DNA of 64,000 nucleotides from Mesorhizobium sp. M3A.F.Ca.ET.080.04.2.1 (GCF_003952525.1 NZ_CP034451.1:124001-188000); one strand, 5' to 3'. Numbered from the stretch's first letter, positions 9,369 to 18,995 are shown. Notes: generated by a model from the letters alone, not told the origin. Numbers and translations are program-made.

Positions 9369-10254
9369 GTTTGAACCCCTTGTTAAGCGCGAGCGCGCGC
9401 CGGAAAACAATGACCAGCAAAAGCGTGGCGGCGAGCAGAACCGCGGCCAGCGCTCCTGCGAATGGCCAGTCAAGGAGTTCCGTCGTCTGCTGACCGATCA
9501 AGGTCGACATCATAAGAGTGCCTGGTCCGCCGACGAGCGCCGGCGTGATGTAGAACCCAAGCGACAGAATGAAGGTGATGAGCACCCCTGCCGTCACGCC
9601 GGGAAGGCTCAGCGGCAACGTGACGCGAAAGAAAGCCTGGAGGCTGCCGGCGCCAAGATTGCGCGCCGCTCTCACAAAGTCATCGGGAATGTTGCGGACA
9701 ACCGAATAGATCGGCAAAATCATGAAGGGCAGCAGAACCTGCGTCATCGCCGCGATCACGGCGCCCTGTGTATAGAGGAGCCGCAACGGCGTCCCTGTCA
9801 GCCCTGTCTCGATCAGGGCGTTGTTGACGACACCGTTTCGCTGGAGGAGCACTATCCAGGCGTAGGAGCGAACGAGGACGCTCGTCCACAAGGGGATGAG
9901 CACGCAGGCGGCAATCAGCATTGCTGTGCGCCCAGAGACGCGGGCCATCGCCATAGCCACCGGGTAGCCAAGCAGCAAGGCGAGAGCGGTAACGACGAAG
10001 GCGATCTCGAACGTGCGCCACAGAACAAGCAGGAATAGCGGCTCCTGCAGGATTCGCGCGTAGTTCGCAAACGTCGCTTCCGGTACGAAGACACTGCCCC
10101 AAAAGAGCTTTCCGACCGGGTAGAGGAAGCCCCCAACGAGAAGCAGGACAAGCGGGGCTACGAGAAGCAGCGACAGACCCGGCCCATATTCCTGCGCCGA
10201 AGTTGGGCGGCCCCCAAAAGGACTCCCTGCCAAGGGTTTGGCGCGCATCGTCAC
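9361..10254 (-). CDS. ABC transporter permease, PotB type
   Basis: 297 residues. The GTG start at 10254 overlaps the stop codon of the ATPase gene (GTGA), and the stop overlaps the next permease, so the operon is translationally coupled. It has six membrane segments, the PotB-type QVLLPFMILPIYSVVRNIP and the ATPase-docking loop (RAARNLGAGSLQAFFRVTLP). Family members carry polyamines, or in other branches Fe3+, thiamine or phosphonates. The binding protein of this operon is of the PotD/PotF type, so a small amine or amide is the likely substrate class. Confidence 0.92.
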   Translation of the reverse strand: MTMRAKPLAGSPFGGRPTSAQEYGPGLSLLLVAPLVLLLVGGFLYPVGKLFWGSVFVPEATFANYARILQEPLFLLVLWRTFEIAFVVTALALLLGYPVAMAMARVSGRTAMLIAACVLIPLWTSVLVRSYAWIVLLQRNGVVNNALIETGLTGTPLRLLYTQGAVIAAMTQVLLPFMILPIYSVVRNIPDDFVRAARNLGAGSLQAFFRVTLPLSLPGVTAGVLITFILSLGFYITPALVGGPGTLMMSTLIGQQTTELLDWPFAGALAAVLLAATLLLVIVFRRALALNKGFKLG

Positions 10255-11354
10255 GGCCTCCGCTCCGGAAAGACCTGCACTGCCTGGCTTGGTATGGTCA
10301 GGCCGACGCGTTCGCCTTCTTGCGGGTGCGCAATGCCATGATCCGTGCTGGCCTGAACATGGACGAGCTCGCCTCCGGCAAGGCGCACCAGGAACGTCCG
10401 GAACGAGCCGACAAAGATCACGGCTTCAACGACGCCGTTGAGAGGCGGTCTATCGCTGTCTTCTGGGCGCAAGATTCGTATCTGCTCCGGTCGCACGGCC
10501 ACACGCATTTTGTCGCCAGGCCGGGGCGGCGAGGGCAGATGGGGTGGGCATTCTTTCAGCTGAATGAAGCCGCTTTGGCCAAGGCCGAATTCGAGACCGG
10601 TTCCGTTGCAGCTGTGACAGACAGCTTCCAGGAAGTTTGTCTTGCCGACGAAATCGGCGACAAATGGCGTGGCGGGATTGTCATAGAGCTCGGTCGGTGA
10701 ACCGATCTGCTCCAGCGAGCCGTTGCGCATGACCGCGATACGGTCCGACATGGTGAGCGCCTCCTCCTGGTCGTGAGTCACATAAATGACGGTCACGCCC
10801 AACCGCTGCTGCAGGCGCTTTATCTCGATTTGCATCTGCTCACGCAGCTTCTTGTCGAGCGCGCCAAGTGGCTCGTCCATAAGGAGGACGGGCGGCTCGA
10901 ACACCAAAGCGCGCGCCACTGCCACGCGCTGTTGTTGCCCGCCCGACAGCTCGCTCGGCAGACGTTTGCCAAAGTCTTGGAGTTGCACCAGCGCGAGGGC
11001 GTCGGTGACCCGACGCGCAATCTCGGCTTTCACAACTTTGCGCATGCGCAGCGGAAAGGCGACGTTGTCCGCAACCGTCATGTGGGGAAAAAGCGCGTAT
11101 CGCTGAAACACCATACCGATATTGCGCCGGTTCGGCGCAACATAGGTCACGTCGCGGTCGCCAATCCGGATCGCGCCTTCGCTTGGCATCTCGAAGCCGG
11201 CAATCATCATAAGGAGCGTCGTCTTGCCGGACCCTGACGGTCCCAGAAGCGAGAGGAACTCGCCGGAACGAACCTCGATGCCCACCTCCTTCACGGCGCG
11301 AACCACGCCGTAACGCTTGCCTAGCCCCCGAACCGAAACACTTGCTCCATCCAC
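10251..11354 (-). CDS. ABC transporter ATP-binding protein, PotA type
   Basis: About 367 residues from GTG 11354, which has GGAGG 9 bases upstream; a longer frame exists but has no ribosome-binding site. Walker A LLGPSGSGKTT, signature LSGGQQQRVAVARAL, Walker B VLLMDEPLGALD and the switch His in VIYVTHDQEEA are all intact. The C-terminal ~110 residues form a TOBE-type regulatory domain (DKMRVAVRPEQIRIL), as in PotA/CysA-like importers. It energises the two permeases encoded directly downstream. Confidence 0.95.
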   Translation of the reverse strand: MDGASVSVRGLGKRYGVVRAVKEVGIEVRSGEFLSLLGPSGSGKTTLLMMIAGFEMPSEGAIRIGDRDVTYVAPNRRNIGMVFQRYALFPHMTVADNVAFPLRMRKVVKAEIARRVTDALALVQLQDFGKRLPSELSGGQQQRVAVARALVFEPPVLLMDEPLGALDKKLREQMQIEIKRLQQRLGVTVIYVTHDQEEALTMSDRIAVMRNGSLEQIGSPTELYDNPATPFVADFVGKTNFLEAVCHSCNGTGLEFGLGQSGFIQLKECPPHLPSPPRPGDKMRVAVRPEQIRILRPEDSDRPPLNGVVEAVIFVGSFRTFLVRLAGGELVHVQASTDHGIAHPQEGERVGLTIPSQAVQVFPERRP

Positions 11355-11450
11355 TGCTCGGCTACCTCCAAAAAAGTCGAAAGTTGAGGGACGACATTTC
11401 AGGATCGCCAAGCCTGATGGCTTTGGCAGCCCTGGCGTTCGGAAATCAGT

Positions 11451-12596
11451 TCAGCTCGCGATCCACATGCTCCAGCGCTGCAAAACCTTCTCGCGGTTTG
11501 CGGCAAGCCATTCGCGGTCGACACGAACGATGTTTGACCAGTTGGCGGGCTGCAGCACACTTGAGGCCTTGGCATCGGCCGGCAAGAAATCGAGGGCTCC
11601 GCGCTGAGCTGTCGAGCCGAAAGACTCCGCCGCGAATTCGGCATGCGCCTTCGGGCGCGTGTAGATGAAATCGAGCAGCGCAAGTGCGGCGTTTGGATGC
11701 TGAGCCGCTTTGGTCACGGCCCAAAATGCTGCATCCAGCGGCGCACCGTTCCAGCTAATGCCGAGCGGAATTCCCTCGCCGCGCAGCCGGAAGGCGCGGC
11801 CCGAAAACAGCATAGCCATCACCACTTCGCCCGTACGAAAGATCTGCTGGCTCTGGTCGCCGCTCTTCCACCATACCGTCACATGCGGCTTGATCTCGTC
11901 CAGCTTGCGAAAGGCGCGATCGATGTCCAGTGGGAACAGCGCATCTCGGCTGACGCCATCCGCCTCGAGCGCCGCAATTAATGCCCACCACGGATTGCCG
12001 ATGTTGGGTAGCGCCCTCGGTCCAGGGAAAGCCTTCACGTTCCAAAAATCCGCCCAGCTGGCCGGCTGTGCCTGGCCTTCGGGAAAGCTGCGTTTGTCGA
12101 AGGCAAGAACGCCGCCTCCGATATCAAACATCACGCCCTCGCGCAGACATGAACCGTCGACACCCTGGCTGGCCACGTCCGGCAAGCCGGCGCAATCACC
12201 AAGATCACGAAGCAGGCTCGTGACGTCTGGGGTCAGCGAGTCGATCGAAAGGGTGATGACGTCCCATTCAACCTTTCCAACAGATGTCATGGCCTTCAGC
12301 TTGGCGAGCTTCTCGCCATAGCCGCCGCCGGTCGGGACGACCTCTATGCCCGTGGCTTCGGTAAACGGGAGATAGAAGTGCCTGTTGACAAGATCCCCGT
12401 AGGCGCCGGTGCCGCCCGCCACCACAACATGTCTCTCCCCCGCCTGGCGTGCGCGCTCGACGAGTTCATCCAAGGGGGCCGCCATGACGAGCTGGGGCAA
12501 AGTCAAGCCAACGCCTGCGGCGGCCGCCGCTTGAGCGGCCATGCCAAGCGCTCTGCGCCTGCTCATTGCCGCTGCCTCGATCCGCGATTTGCCCAC
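11451..12596 (-). CDS. Extracellular solute-binding protein of the GntR-linked importer
   Basis: About 381 residues. The N-terminus carries a twin-arginine-like signal (MSRRRALGMAAQAAAAAGVG, starting 10 residues into the protein) with a hydrophobic core and a likely cleavage after QLVMAAP. The body matches family-1/PotD-like periplasmic binding proteins (YGEKLAKLKAMTSVGKVEWD; VWWKSGDQSQQIFRTGEVVM). GTG 12596 has GGGAG 9 bases upstream; ATG 12566 is a possible alternative. It is the first gene of the five-gene importer/MlrC operon and is transcribed divergently from gntR. A GntR-type candidate operator lies 46 bases upstream. Confidence 0.9.
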   Translation of the reverse strand: MGKSRIEAAAMSRRRALGMAAQAAAAAGVGLTLPQLVMAAPLDELVERARQAGERHVVVAGGTGAYGDLVNRHFYLPFTEATGIEVVPTGGGYGEKLAKLKAMTSVGKVEWDVITLSIDSLTPDVTSLLRDLGDCAGLPDVASQGVDGSCLREGVMFDIGGGVLAFDKRSFPEGQAQPASWADFWNVKAFPGPRALPNIGNPWWALIAALEADGVSRDALFPLDIDRAFRKLDEIKPHVTVWWKSGDQSQQIFRTGEVVMAMLFSGRAFRLRGEGIPLGISWNGAPLDAAFWAVTKAAQHPNAALALLDFIYTRPKAHAEFAAESFGSTAQRGALDFLPADAKASSVLQPANWSNIVRVDREWLAANREKVLQRWSMWIAS

Positions 12597-12641
12597 TTTT
12601 CCATTCTCCCGGTTCCAGCCACGAACATGTACTTTTTTAAA

Positions 12642-12663
12642 ATATGAAATTTGGTGTAACAAA
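12642..12663 (-). promoter_or_regulatory. Candidate GntR operator, importer side
   Basis: Read on the minus strand, this site contains TTTGTTACACCAAATTTCA. A near copy, on the plus strand, lies at 13554-13575 in front of the aminotransferase operon; 18 of 22 positions are identical. The core has the form TTG-N6-CAA, which fits the short inverted half-sites bound by FadR/FCD-type GntR regulators. It sits between the binding-protein gene and gntR. Confidence 0.65.
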
Positions 12664-12820
12664 CCGTTCATAATTCTGTCAAGCCGTCGAGACGCTTTTT
12701 GGACCCCTCTGGCGCTAGTTATGTCCCAAGACTAGGTTTAGCCGCATTTTCTTAGCGAATCGCGTGGGAGAAGCTCCTTAACTCCCCGCATCGCATTCAT
12801 GACGGAACGGACGGGAACCA

Positions 12821-13549
12821 ATGTTTGCTGCGCCAAAAAAAGGCAAAGAAGCGCTTCCGGGCGATATTGCGCCGATTGGGCGGCACAGCAGCCTAGGCGA
12901 GAGCGCTTACGCGACCTTGAAAGACTCGCTCATTCGAGGAGCGCTCCAGCCAGGCACGAAGCTTACCCTTCGGTCGGTCGCCCAAGTCCTCGAGGTCAGC
13001 ACCACGCCAGCCCGCGATGCCATCACACGGCTGATCGGGGAGGGGGGGCTGATCAATGCCGGGCCCAAAACCGTCATCGTGCCTTATCTGAGTCTTCCAG
13101 ACCTCGATGAGCTCACGGCAATTCGCCTTTCCCTGGAGGGCTTGGCGGCCGAGCAGGCCACAAACCACGTGACCGAGTCAGACATCCATGAATTGGAAAC
13201 TCTACAGGAACGGATCAATCGCGGTCTGGACGAGGCGCGATACACGGATGTGCTTGATGCCAATAAGGATTTTCACTTCCTGATCTATCGCCGCTCCGGC
13301 ATGCGTCGGCTCGTAACCATCATTGAATCGTTATGGCTCCGCATGGGGCCGGCGTTCAACGGCCTCTATCCGGAGTTCGCGCAATCACGCACTGGCGTTT
13401 CCAACCATTTGTGGGCTCTACGTGGTTTGCATGACCGCGATCCCGCGGCGGTTCGAGCGGCGATCGAGAACGATATTCGCAGCGGCTACCGTCGCTTGTC
13501 CTCGCAACTTGCTGCAATAGGAGAGCAGCAAGGAGAATCGCATACCTAA
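12821..13549 (+). CDS. GntR-family regulator, FCD (FadR) subfamily
   Basis: 242 residues. The N-terminal winged helix (residues ~27-85) has the GntR pattern LKDSLIRGALQPGTKLTLRS and the recognition-helix region LEVSTTPARDAITRLIGEGG (VLEVSTTPARDAITRL). The C-terminal FCD ligand domain follows with the family's metal-site residues plausible in DANKDFHFLIYRRSG and SNHLWALRGLHDRD. Such proteins bind organic acids or amines and usually repress adjacent catabolic operons. The gene lies between two operons that both carry the same candidate operator, so control of both is likely. Confidence 0.93.
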   Translation: MFAAPKKGKEALPGDIAPIGRHSSLGESAYATLKDSLIRGALQPGTKLTLRSVAQVLEVSTTPARDAITRLIGEGGLINAGPKTVIVPYLSLPDLDELTAIRLSLEGLAAEQATNHVTESDIHELETLQERINRGLDEARYTDVLDANKDFHFLIYRRSGMRRLVTIIESLWLRMGPAFNGLYPEFAQSRTGVSNHLWALRGLHDRDPAAVRAAIENDIRSGYRRLSSQLAAIGEQQGESHT

Positions 13550-13553
13550 CTTT

Positions 13554-13575
13554 TTTGTTGCATCAAATTTCAAAA
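13554..13575 (+). promoter_or_regulatory. Candidate GntR operator, aminotransferase side
   Basis: This site contains TTTGTTGCATCAAATTTCA and starts 5 bases after the gntR stop codon, 63 bases before the aminotransferase start. It matches the inverted copy at 12642-12663 in 18 of 22 positions. Together they bracket gntR and suggest that one regulator governs both importer and enzyme operons. Confidence 0.65.
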
Positions 13576-13637
13576 TCTGATTTTCCTCCCGCCAATGTCA
13601 GGACGCGTCGTTTGACGTTCGACCATGGAGGTGGAGT

Positions 13638-15008
13638 GTGATCCCTGTTCCGGCCAGTTTACAGACGTCCAAAGCGGCGGCTTTTCCGCCGGGGCAGCAT
13701 TCGCGGGCACTGTTTGAGCGCGCTCATGCCGTCTTCCCTGACGGAACGACACGCATCACCGTCGAACGCGACCCCGTTCCTCGCTACATTGCGCGCGCAG
13801 AGGGAGCCTATCTGACCGACGTCGACGGCAGGCGCTTCCTCGACCTCAACTTGAATTTCACCACGCTCATTCACGGGCACGCTTTCGAACCGGTGCGTGC
13901 GGCCGTCGAAAGCCAGATGAGGAGCGGCACCTGCTTTGCCAACCCAACGGAGGCGGAAGTCGAGCTCGCTTCCGTCCTATGCGCCCGCGTGCCTCGGCTG
14001 GAGCGGATCCGCTTCGTCAATACAGGCACTGAAGCCGTCATGTTCGCGATCAAGGCGGCCCGCGCGTTCACCGGACGATCTCGCATCGCCAAGATCGAAG
14101 GCGCCTATCATGGGGCTTATGATTGGGTGGAAGTGGCTCAGGCAAGCGTCCCCGAGAACTGGGGCCTTCCGGACAGCCCGGCGGCGACGCCCTATTACCG
14201 CGGCATGCCGGCTTCGGTGCTGGACGATGTGGTGGTGCTACGGTTCAACGATGCGGCTGGAACGCGCGAATTACTGAACCGGCGCGCCAGCGAAATCGCG
14301 GCGGTGCTAATCGATCCGATGCCCAGCCGGGCCGGGCTCATCGCCCCCGAACCGGAATTCGTTTCCGCTCTCCAGGAAACGGCGCGCAAGCACGGGATTC
14401 TTCTCATCGCCGACGAGGTCCTCAATTTTCGTCAGGACTATCACGGCGCCTCGGCACACTATGGTCTCCAGCCGGACCTGTTTGCCTTGGGCAAGATTAT
14501 TGGGGGCGGGTTTCCGATTGGAGCGGTCGGAGGTCTGGGCGAAATCATGAGCGTGTTCGACGGCAGCCGCGGCCGGCCATTGCTTCCGCAAGGCGGGACG
14601 TTTTCGGCGAATCCGATTTCCATGGTGGCTGGCCGGGCCGCAATGAACGCCCTCGATGAAATCGCCTTTGCCCGGCTTGAACGGCTGGGTAACCAACTGC
14701 GGAACCGCTTGGAGGACATTATCGCACGGGCAAATGCGCCGCTTAGCATTACCGGGGCGGCTTCGCTCTTCCGTATCCACCCGAAGCCGACGCGTCCACG
14801 CGAGTTCCGGGAAGCGCATTGGAACCCTGCCGAAGCCAAAGCCATGAAGGAGACGTCCCGATTCTTCGCGGGACAAGGTATCGTCCTTCCCGTTGGCGCG
14901 GCGGCCTGTCTTTCGACGACTATGGGCGAGGCGGAAATCGATGCGGTCGCCGGCGTCTTTGAAGCATTCCTTTCTGAAAATTCCGCCCTCATCGAGGAGA
15001 TAGCCTGA
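13638..15008 (+). CDS. Class III PLP aminotransferase, glutamate-1-semialdehyde mutase-like (paralog 1)
   Basis: 456 residues from GTG 13638 with a GGAGGTGGAG ribosome-binding site. The fold-type I class III pattern is clear: RFVNTGTEAVMFAIKAARAF (PLP phosphate site), IADEVLNFRQ with the ring-binding Asp, and the Schiff-base Lys in FALGKIIGGGFPIGAVGG. The sequence is closest in style to HemL-like enzymes, but the catabolic context rules out a simple heme role; aminomutase or omega-transaminase activity is possible. It is the first enzyme gene of the plus-strand operon; its stop overlaps the next start (TGATG). A clear paralog is encoded at 21944-23275. Confidence 0.9.
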   Translation: MIPVPASLQTSKAAAFPPGQHSRALFERAHAVFPDGTTRITVERDPVPRYIARAEGAYLTDVDGRRFLDLNLNFTTLIHGHAFEPVRAAVESQMRSGTCFANPTEAEVELASVLCARVPRLERIRFVNTGTEAVMFAIKAARAFTGRSRIAKIEGAYHGAYDWVEVAQASVPENWGLPDSPAATPYYRGMPASVLDDVVVLRFNDAAGTRELLNRRASEIAAVLIDPMPSRAGLIAPEPEFVSALQETARKHGILLIADEVLNFRQDYHGASAHYGLQPDLFALGKIIGGGFPIGAVGGLGEIMSVFDGSRGRPLLPQGGTFSANPISMVAGRAAMNALDEIAFARLERLGNQLRNRLEDIIARANAPLSITGAASLFRIHPKPTRPREFREAHWNPAEAKAMKETSRFFAGQGIVLPVGAAACLSTTMGEAEIDAVAGVFEAFLSENSALIEEIA

Positions 15009-16747
15009 TGTCCGCGCCTCGCGAAACCGTCGCTGAGCTTATCGCCCAGGCACTGAAGCGCCATGGCGTCGAGATCATTTTCGCACAAAGCCTTCCCTCC
15101 GCGGTCATCCTGGCCGCCGAGGCGATCGGCATTCGGCAGATCGCCTACCGCCAGGAGAACATGGGCGGCGCAATGGCTGACGGATATGCGCGGCGATCGG
15201 GCTGTATCTCGGTCGTTGCTGCCCAAAACGGCCCAGCGGCAACGTTGCTGGTCGCCCCGCTCGCCGAGGCGCTGAAGGCCAGTGTGCCGATTGTGGCGCT
15301 CGTCCAGGAGGTGGGGAGGGCGCATTTCGATCGCAATGCCTTCCAGGAGCTTGACCATATCGCCCTGTTCCAGCCTTGCGCCAAGTGGGTCAGGCGTCTC
15401 ATCACCGCGGACCGCGTGGATGATTACGTCGACGCGGCCTTTACCGCGGCTGGAAGCGGCAGACCTGGCCCCGCGGTGCTGTTGCTGCCGGCGGATCTGT
15501 TGCGGGAGGTGGCCGTCGAATCCGGGCATCCACGCACCGCGACGCTCGGCGCTTGGCCAATCGACAGACCGCGACCAAGCGATTGGGCTATCTCTACTGC
15601 CGCCAAATTGCTGGCGCAGGCTCGCCAGCCGATCGTTATGGCCGGGGGTGGGGCATTGACCACAGGGGCGCCGCAGGCGCTCGCTCGTTTGCAGGAAGCG
15701 GCGCACCTGCCAGTGATCACCACACCCATGGGCAAGGGAGCGGTGGACGAAACGCACCCGCTTTCCCTTGGCGTCCTTGGTCCACTTACTGGTCCGGGAT
15801 CGATGGGGCGCTATTCACGGCAGCTTCTGCGTGAGGCGGATGTGATCCTGCTGGTCGGCACGCGAACCAATCAAAACGGAACGGACAGCTGGCGCTCCAT
15901 TCCGAAGTCAGCAAGCCTCATTCATGTCGATGTCGATCCTGCGGAAATCGGCCGCAACTATGAGGCGCTCCGCCTTGTCGGTGACGCGGCGGAAACGGTT
16001 AGGGCTCTCACCGAAACGATTAGTCTCTGCGACCTTTCACGACGTCACGAGGCGCGCGGTCGGTTGGAGCGAAAGATTGCGGGGATGCGTAGAGCCTTCG
16101 AGGCGGAGCGCGGCAGGCTCCTGGCTGGCCAAGCGAGCCCAATTCGACCCGAGCGGGTGATGATGGATCTTCAACGCTGCCTCACGCCGACCGTGACGGT
16201 GGTTGCCGATGCCAGCTACTCCTCCATGTGGGTGGCAGGCCAACTGACGGCCCTTGGGGCGGGCCAACGTTTCCTCACGCCGCGCGGTCTGGCGGGCCTG
16301 GGTTGGGGGCTACCCATGGCGATCGGCGCCAAATTGGCCAATCCTGATGCTCCTGTTGTGGCCCTCGTCGGCGATGGCGGTTTTGCTCACTCCTGGGCCG
16401 AACTCGAAACAATGGTGCGCCTTGGCGTCAACGTCACCGTCGTCGTCCTGAACAACGGCGTGCTGGGGTACCAAAAAGACGCCGAAACGGTGAAGTTTGG
16501 CCGATACACCAGTGCTTGTCATTTTGCGCCTGTCGATCATGCGGCGCTGGCCAGAGCTTGCGGCTGCAGCGCCTTCCGAGTCGAGAACCAGGAAGAGGTC
16601 CTGCCGGCGCTGCAGACGGCCCTTGCTGCGGAGGAACCATGGCTGATCGAGATTATCACCGATCCCGATGCCCACCCGCCTTTATCTTTGTATGACGGGA
16701 CGCTTGACGCGGCCGAGCCGTCTCCTGCTCTTGCGGAGGCTGTCTGA
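15008..16747 (+). CDS. Thiamine-diphosphate enzyme, acetolactate-synthase-like
   Basis: 579 residues with the three-domain layout of the acetolactate synthase/benzoylformate decarboxylase family. The catalytic Glu is in IAYRQENMGGAMADGYAR (~residue 50). The ThDP/metal motif is GDGGFAHSWAELETMVRLG followed by NN (VVVLNNGVLGYQKD). The reaction could be decarboxylation of a 2-oxo acid, or carboligation to an acyloin. It is not next to a small regulatory subunit or other ilv genes, so branched-chain amino acid synthesis is unlikely. The start overlaps the preceding stop; the following dehydrogenase is also coupled. Confidence 0.92.
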   Translation: MSAPRETVAELIAQALKRHGVEIIFAQSLPSAVILAAEAIGIRQIAYRQENMGGAMADGYARRSGCISVVAAQNGPAATLLVAPLAEALKASVPIVALVQEVGRAHFDRNAFQELDHIALFQPCAKWVRRLITADRVDDYVDAAFTAAGSGRPGPAVLLLPADLLREVAVESGHPRTATLGAWPIDRPRPSDWAISTAAKLLAQARQPIVMAGGGALTTGAPQALARLQEAAHLPVITTPMGKGAVDETHPLSLGVLGPLTGPGSMGRYSRQLLREADVILLVGTRTNQNGTDSWRSIPKSASLIHVDVDPAEIGRNYEALRLVGDAAETVRALTETISLCDLSRRHEARGRLERKIAGMRRAFEAERGRLLAGQASPIRPERVMMDLQRCLTPTVTVVADASYSSMWVAGQLTALGAGQRFLTPRGLAGLGWGLPMAIGAKLANPDAPVVALVGDGGFAHSWAELETMVRLGVNVTVVVLNNGVLGYQKDAETVKFGRYTSACHFAPVDHAALARACGCSAFRVENQEEVLPALQTALAAEEPWLIEIITDPDAHPPLSLYDGTLDAAEPSPALAEAV

Positions 16748-17526
16748 TGGCGGAACTTGGCGAAGAGATACCGGTTGCGGTGATCACTGGCGCCTCGAGC
16801 GGCATAGGCCTTGCAACTGCCGACGCGCTCTTGCGGGCAGGTTATCGTGTCGCCTTCTTCAGTCATCAGCCGGAACGGGTTCAGGCTGCCGCTCGCGCGC
16901 TGTCCGCTTCCTACGGGGCAGAGCGAATAAGGTCGGCGGTGGTCGATCTGCGAGACCCAGAGGCAGTGCGCCGGTTCTTCGACGAACTCGCCGCCCATTG
17001 GCCGGCTCCATCCGTCCTCGTCTGCAATGCCGGCTACTCGCCCAAACGCAATGGCGGCCGGATCCCGATTGCTGAAATCGACCTTGCCGACTGGAATGAA
17101 GTGTTGGGGATCAATCTGACCGGTGCGCTGGTTTGCTGCCAATGCGTTCTGCCGGCGATGGCCGAGCGCCGATACGGACGCATCGTCTTCATCGGTTCGC
17201 TCGCCGGTCGTACGATGCCAAGGATAGCCGGTGCTGCCTATACCGCATCCAAGAGCGGGCTTGCCGGTCTCGCTCGATCAATCGTCAGCGAATATTCCCC
17301 GTTCGGCATCACCGCCAACACGATCACGCCCGGTCGCATCGTGACGGACATGACGGGTCCCACGGATTCGCTCGTCAACAAGGAGGCCCTTACACGCATT
17401 CCCATCGGCAGGCTCGGTCGAGCAGAGGACATCGCCCGTGCCGTTGCTTTCCTGGTCGCGCCGGACGCCGACTTCCTGAACGGCGCGGTGCTCGACATCA
17501 ATGGAGGCGAATTCACGCCCCCATGA
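16747..17526 (+). CDS. Short-chain dehydrogenase/reductase
   Basis: 259 residues, a classical SDR. The Rossmann motif TGASSGIG is at residues ~15-22, NAG in VLVCNAGYSP at ~97, the catalytic Ser in FIGSLAGRTMP and the Tyr/Lys pair in AAYTASKSG. The C-terminal DINGGEF signature is present. By context it would oxidise or reduce the keto/hydroxy product of the ThDP enzyme. The start overlaps the ThDP-enzyme stop, and the stop overlaps the amidohydrolase start (ATGA). It appears complete. Confidence 0.93.
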   Translation: MAELGEEIPVAVITGASSGIGLATADALLRAGYRVAFFSHQPERVQAAARALSASYGAERIRSAVVDLRDPEAVRRFFDELAAHWPAPSVLVCNAGYSPKRNGGRIPIAEIDLADWNEVLGINLTGALVCCQCVLPAMAERRYGRIVFIGSLAGRTMPRIAGAAYTASKSGLAGLARSIVSEYSPFGITANTITPGRIVTDMTGPTDSLVNKEALTRIPIGRLGRAEDIARAVAFLVAPDADFLNGAVLDINGGEFTPP

Positions 17527-18989
17527 ATCCTTCAGCGCTTGTCGAGCCAGCCACAAAAATTCGGATGATTACCATGCCCTTTGCAACGAACGCCTCAGGG
17601 GTGCCAGCCGGCTCGAATGAGCCGCAACGCAGTGATCTCATCGTCCACAATGCCACAATCCTCACGGTGGACGCCGATGATCGCGTTATTCGGACCGGCG
17701 CGCTTGCCGTCCGAAACGGACGCATCGTCGCGCTTGACCGGCAAGAGAAGATTTTCGCCAGCTATGCCTCAGACCAGTTGTTCGATGCGGCAGGAGGCGC
17801 GGTCCATCCGGGGTTCATAGACGCCCACGTTCATGTCTCCCAGTACACGGCGCGCAGCGTTTTGCCCCTGATGGAAGGGACCTCCGTTACCATGGGGCAC
17901 TGGAAAGGCGGGCTGACCCCAGAAGATGAGTATGCAAGCGCCCGTTTGGCTGCTCTCGATTACCTGCAATGTGGCTATACCGGCTTTGTCGATCCTGGAA
18001 CTGTCTTTGAGCCTGACGCAGTCGCGGCCGTTGCTGATGAAGCCGGTATTCGCATCTGGCTCACTGACCCTTACGTCGCCGACGGCGGTGAGGCGCTGGC
18101 CGCTGATTTACCTGAACTGGTCAGCGAGAACTTTCTCGCCCGCTGGCCGCGAAACACCGATGAAGCGTTGAAGAGATTGGGGGGCCAGCTGTTTCGCAAT
18201 CGCAACCCAGACAGCCTGGTGAAAGCCTTCGTCGGACTCTACGGGGAGGCGACCGATTCACCCGAACTCTACCAAGCCGCCCTGAGCCTAGCCCGTGATC
18301 GCGATGTGAGATTTCAAGAGCATCTTGGATATCTTCCGGCCTTTCAGCTGAAACGCGAGAAGGCGCTTGGGCAGCCACTGCTGAGGTGGTTCGAGGAACG
18401 TGGGTTCCTGGATTCCCACGTCACGTTCACTCACATGAACCTGGTGCGCGAAGACGAGATTTCGCTTCTCGGGAAATTTGGAGTGCGCGTCGTCTGGTGT
18501 CCGTGGGGCCAGCTGCAAATGCTTGGCAAGGACGGTGCCCAGGCACGCATGGCGGACATGCATCGCGCCGGCGTGAAGGTCGGGATCGCCAGTGATATCC
18601 CTCGTGTTGCCGACTTCGATGTCCTTGGAAGCCTGGCCGCCTCGGCTGCCGCGACCTCGGGACGGCCTGCAAAGCCGAGGGAGATTCTGCGCATGCGCAC
18701 GCTTGGCGCCGCGGCGACGATCGGTGCCGATGGAGAGCTAGGCAGTCTCGAGGTCGGCAAGCGCGCCGACTTCGTGGTGCGGTGTCCGAGCGCTTCTGTG
18801 AATTTCGGCTTCGATCCGGGCCTTGAGCTTGGAGTCATCGGCGGCCGCCACACCGTGAAAGCGGTGTACGTGGGCGGTCGTCAGGTCGTCGATGGCGGGA
18901 AGGTCGTCACGCTGGACGACGACTCGGTCATTGCCGCAGCGCATCGCTCGGCGCGCGCGCTTGCATCCAGGATAGGCCTTCGCGCCTGA
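17523..18989 (+). CDS. Amidohydrolase, deaminase/chlorohydrolase-like (paralog 1)
   Basis: 488 residues in the metal-dependent amidohydrolase superfamily, closest in style to the S-adenosylhomocysteine/cytosine deaminase and chlorohydrolase group (TrzN/AtzA-like). Metal and catalytic positions visible: HVHVSQY (residues ~101-107), QEHLGY, a His in FTHMNL and the Asp in IASDIPR. The small beta domain is at both ends (LIVHNATILTVDADD; GKRADFVVR). The ATG at 17523 overlaps the SDR stop. It ends 6 bases before the convergent end of its own paralog. It would hydrolyse or deaminate a ring or amidine substrate; the exact one is unknown. Confidence 0.9.
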   Translation: MNPSALVEPATKIRMITMPFATNASGVPAGSNEPQRSDLIVHNATILTVDADDRVIRTGALAVRNGRIVALDRQEKIFASYASDQLFDAAGGAVHPGFIDAHVHVSQYTARSVLPLMEGTSVTMGHWKGGLTPEDEYASARLAALDYLQCGYTGFVDPGTVFEPDAVAAVADEAGIRIWLTDPYVADGGEALAADLPELVSENFLARWPRNTDEALKRLGGQLFRNRNPDSLVKAFVGLYGEATDSPELYQAALSLARDRDVRFQEHLGYLPAFQLKREKALGQPLLRWFEERGFLDSHVTFTHMNLVREDEISLLGKFGVRVVWCPWGQLQMLGKDGAQARMADMHRAGVKVGIASDIPRVADFDVLGSLAASAAATSGRPAKPREILRMRTLGAAATIGADGELGSLEVGKRADFVVRCPSASVNFGFDPGLELGVIGGRHTVKAVYVGGRQVVDGGKVVTLDDDSVIAAAHRSARALASRIGLRA

Positions 18990-18995
18990 GGCCGA

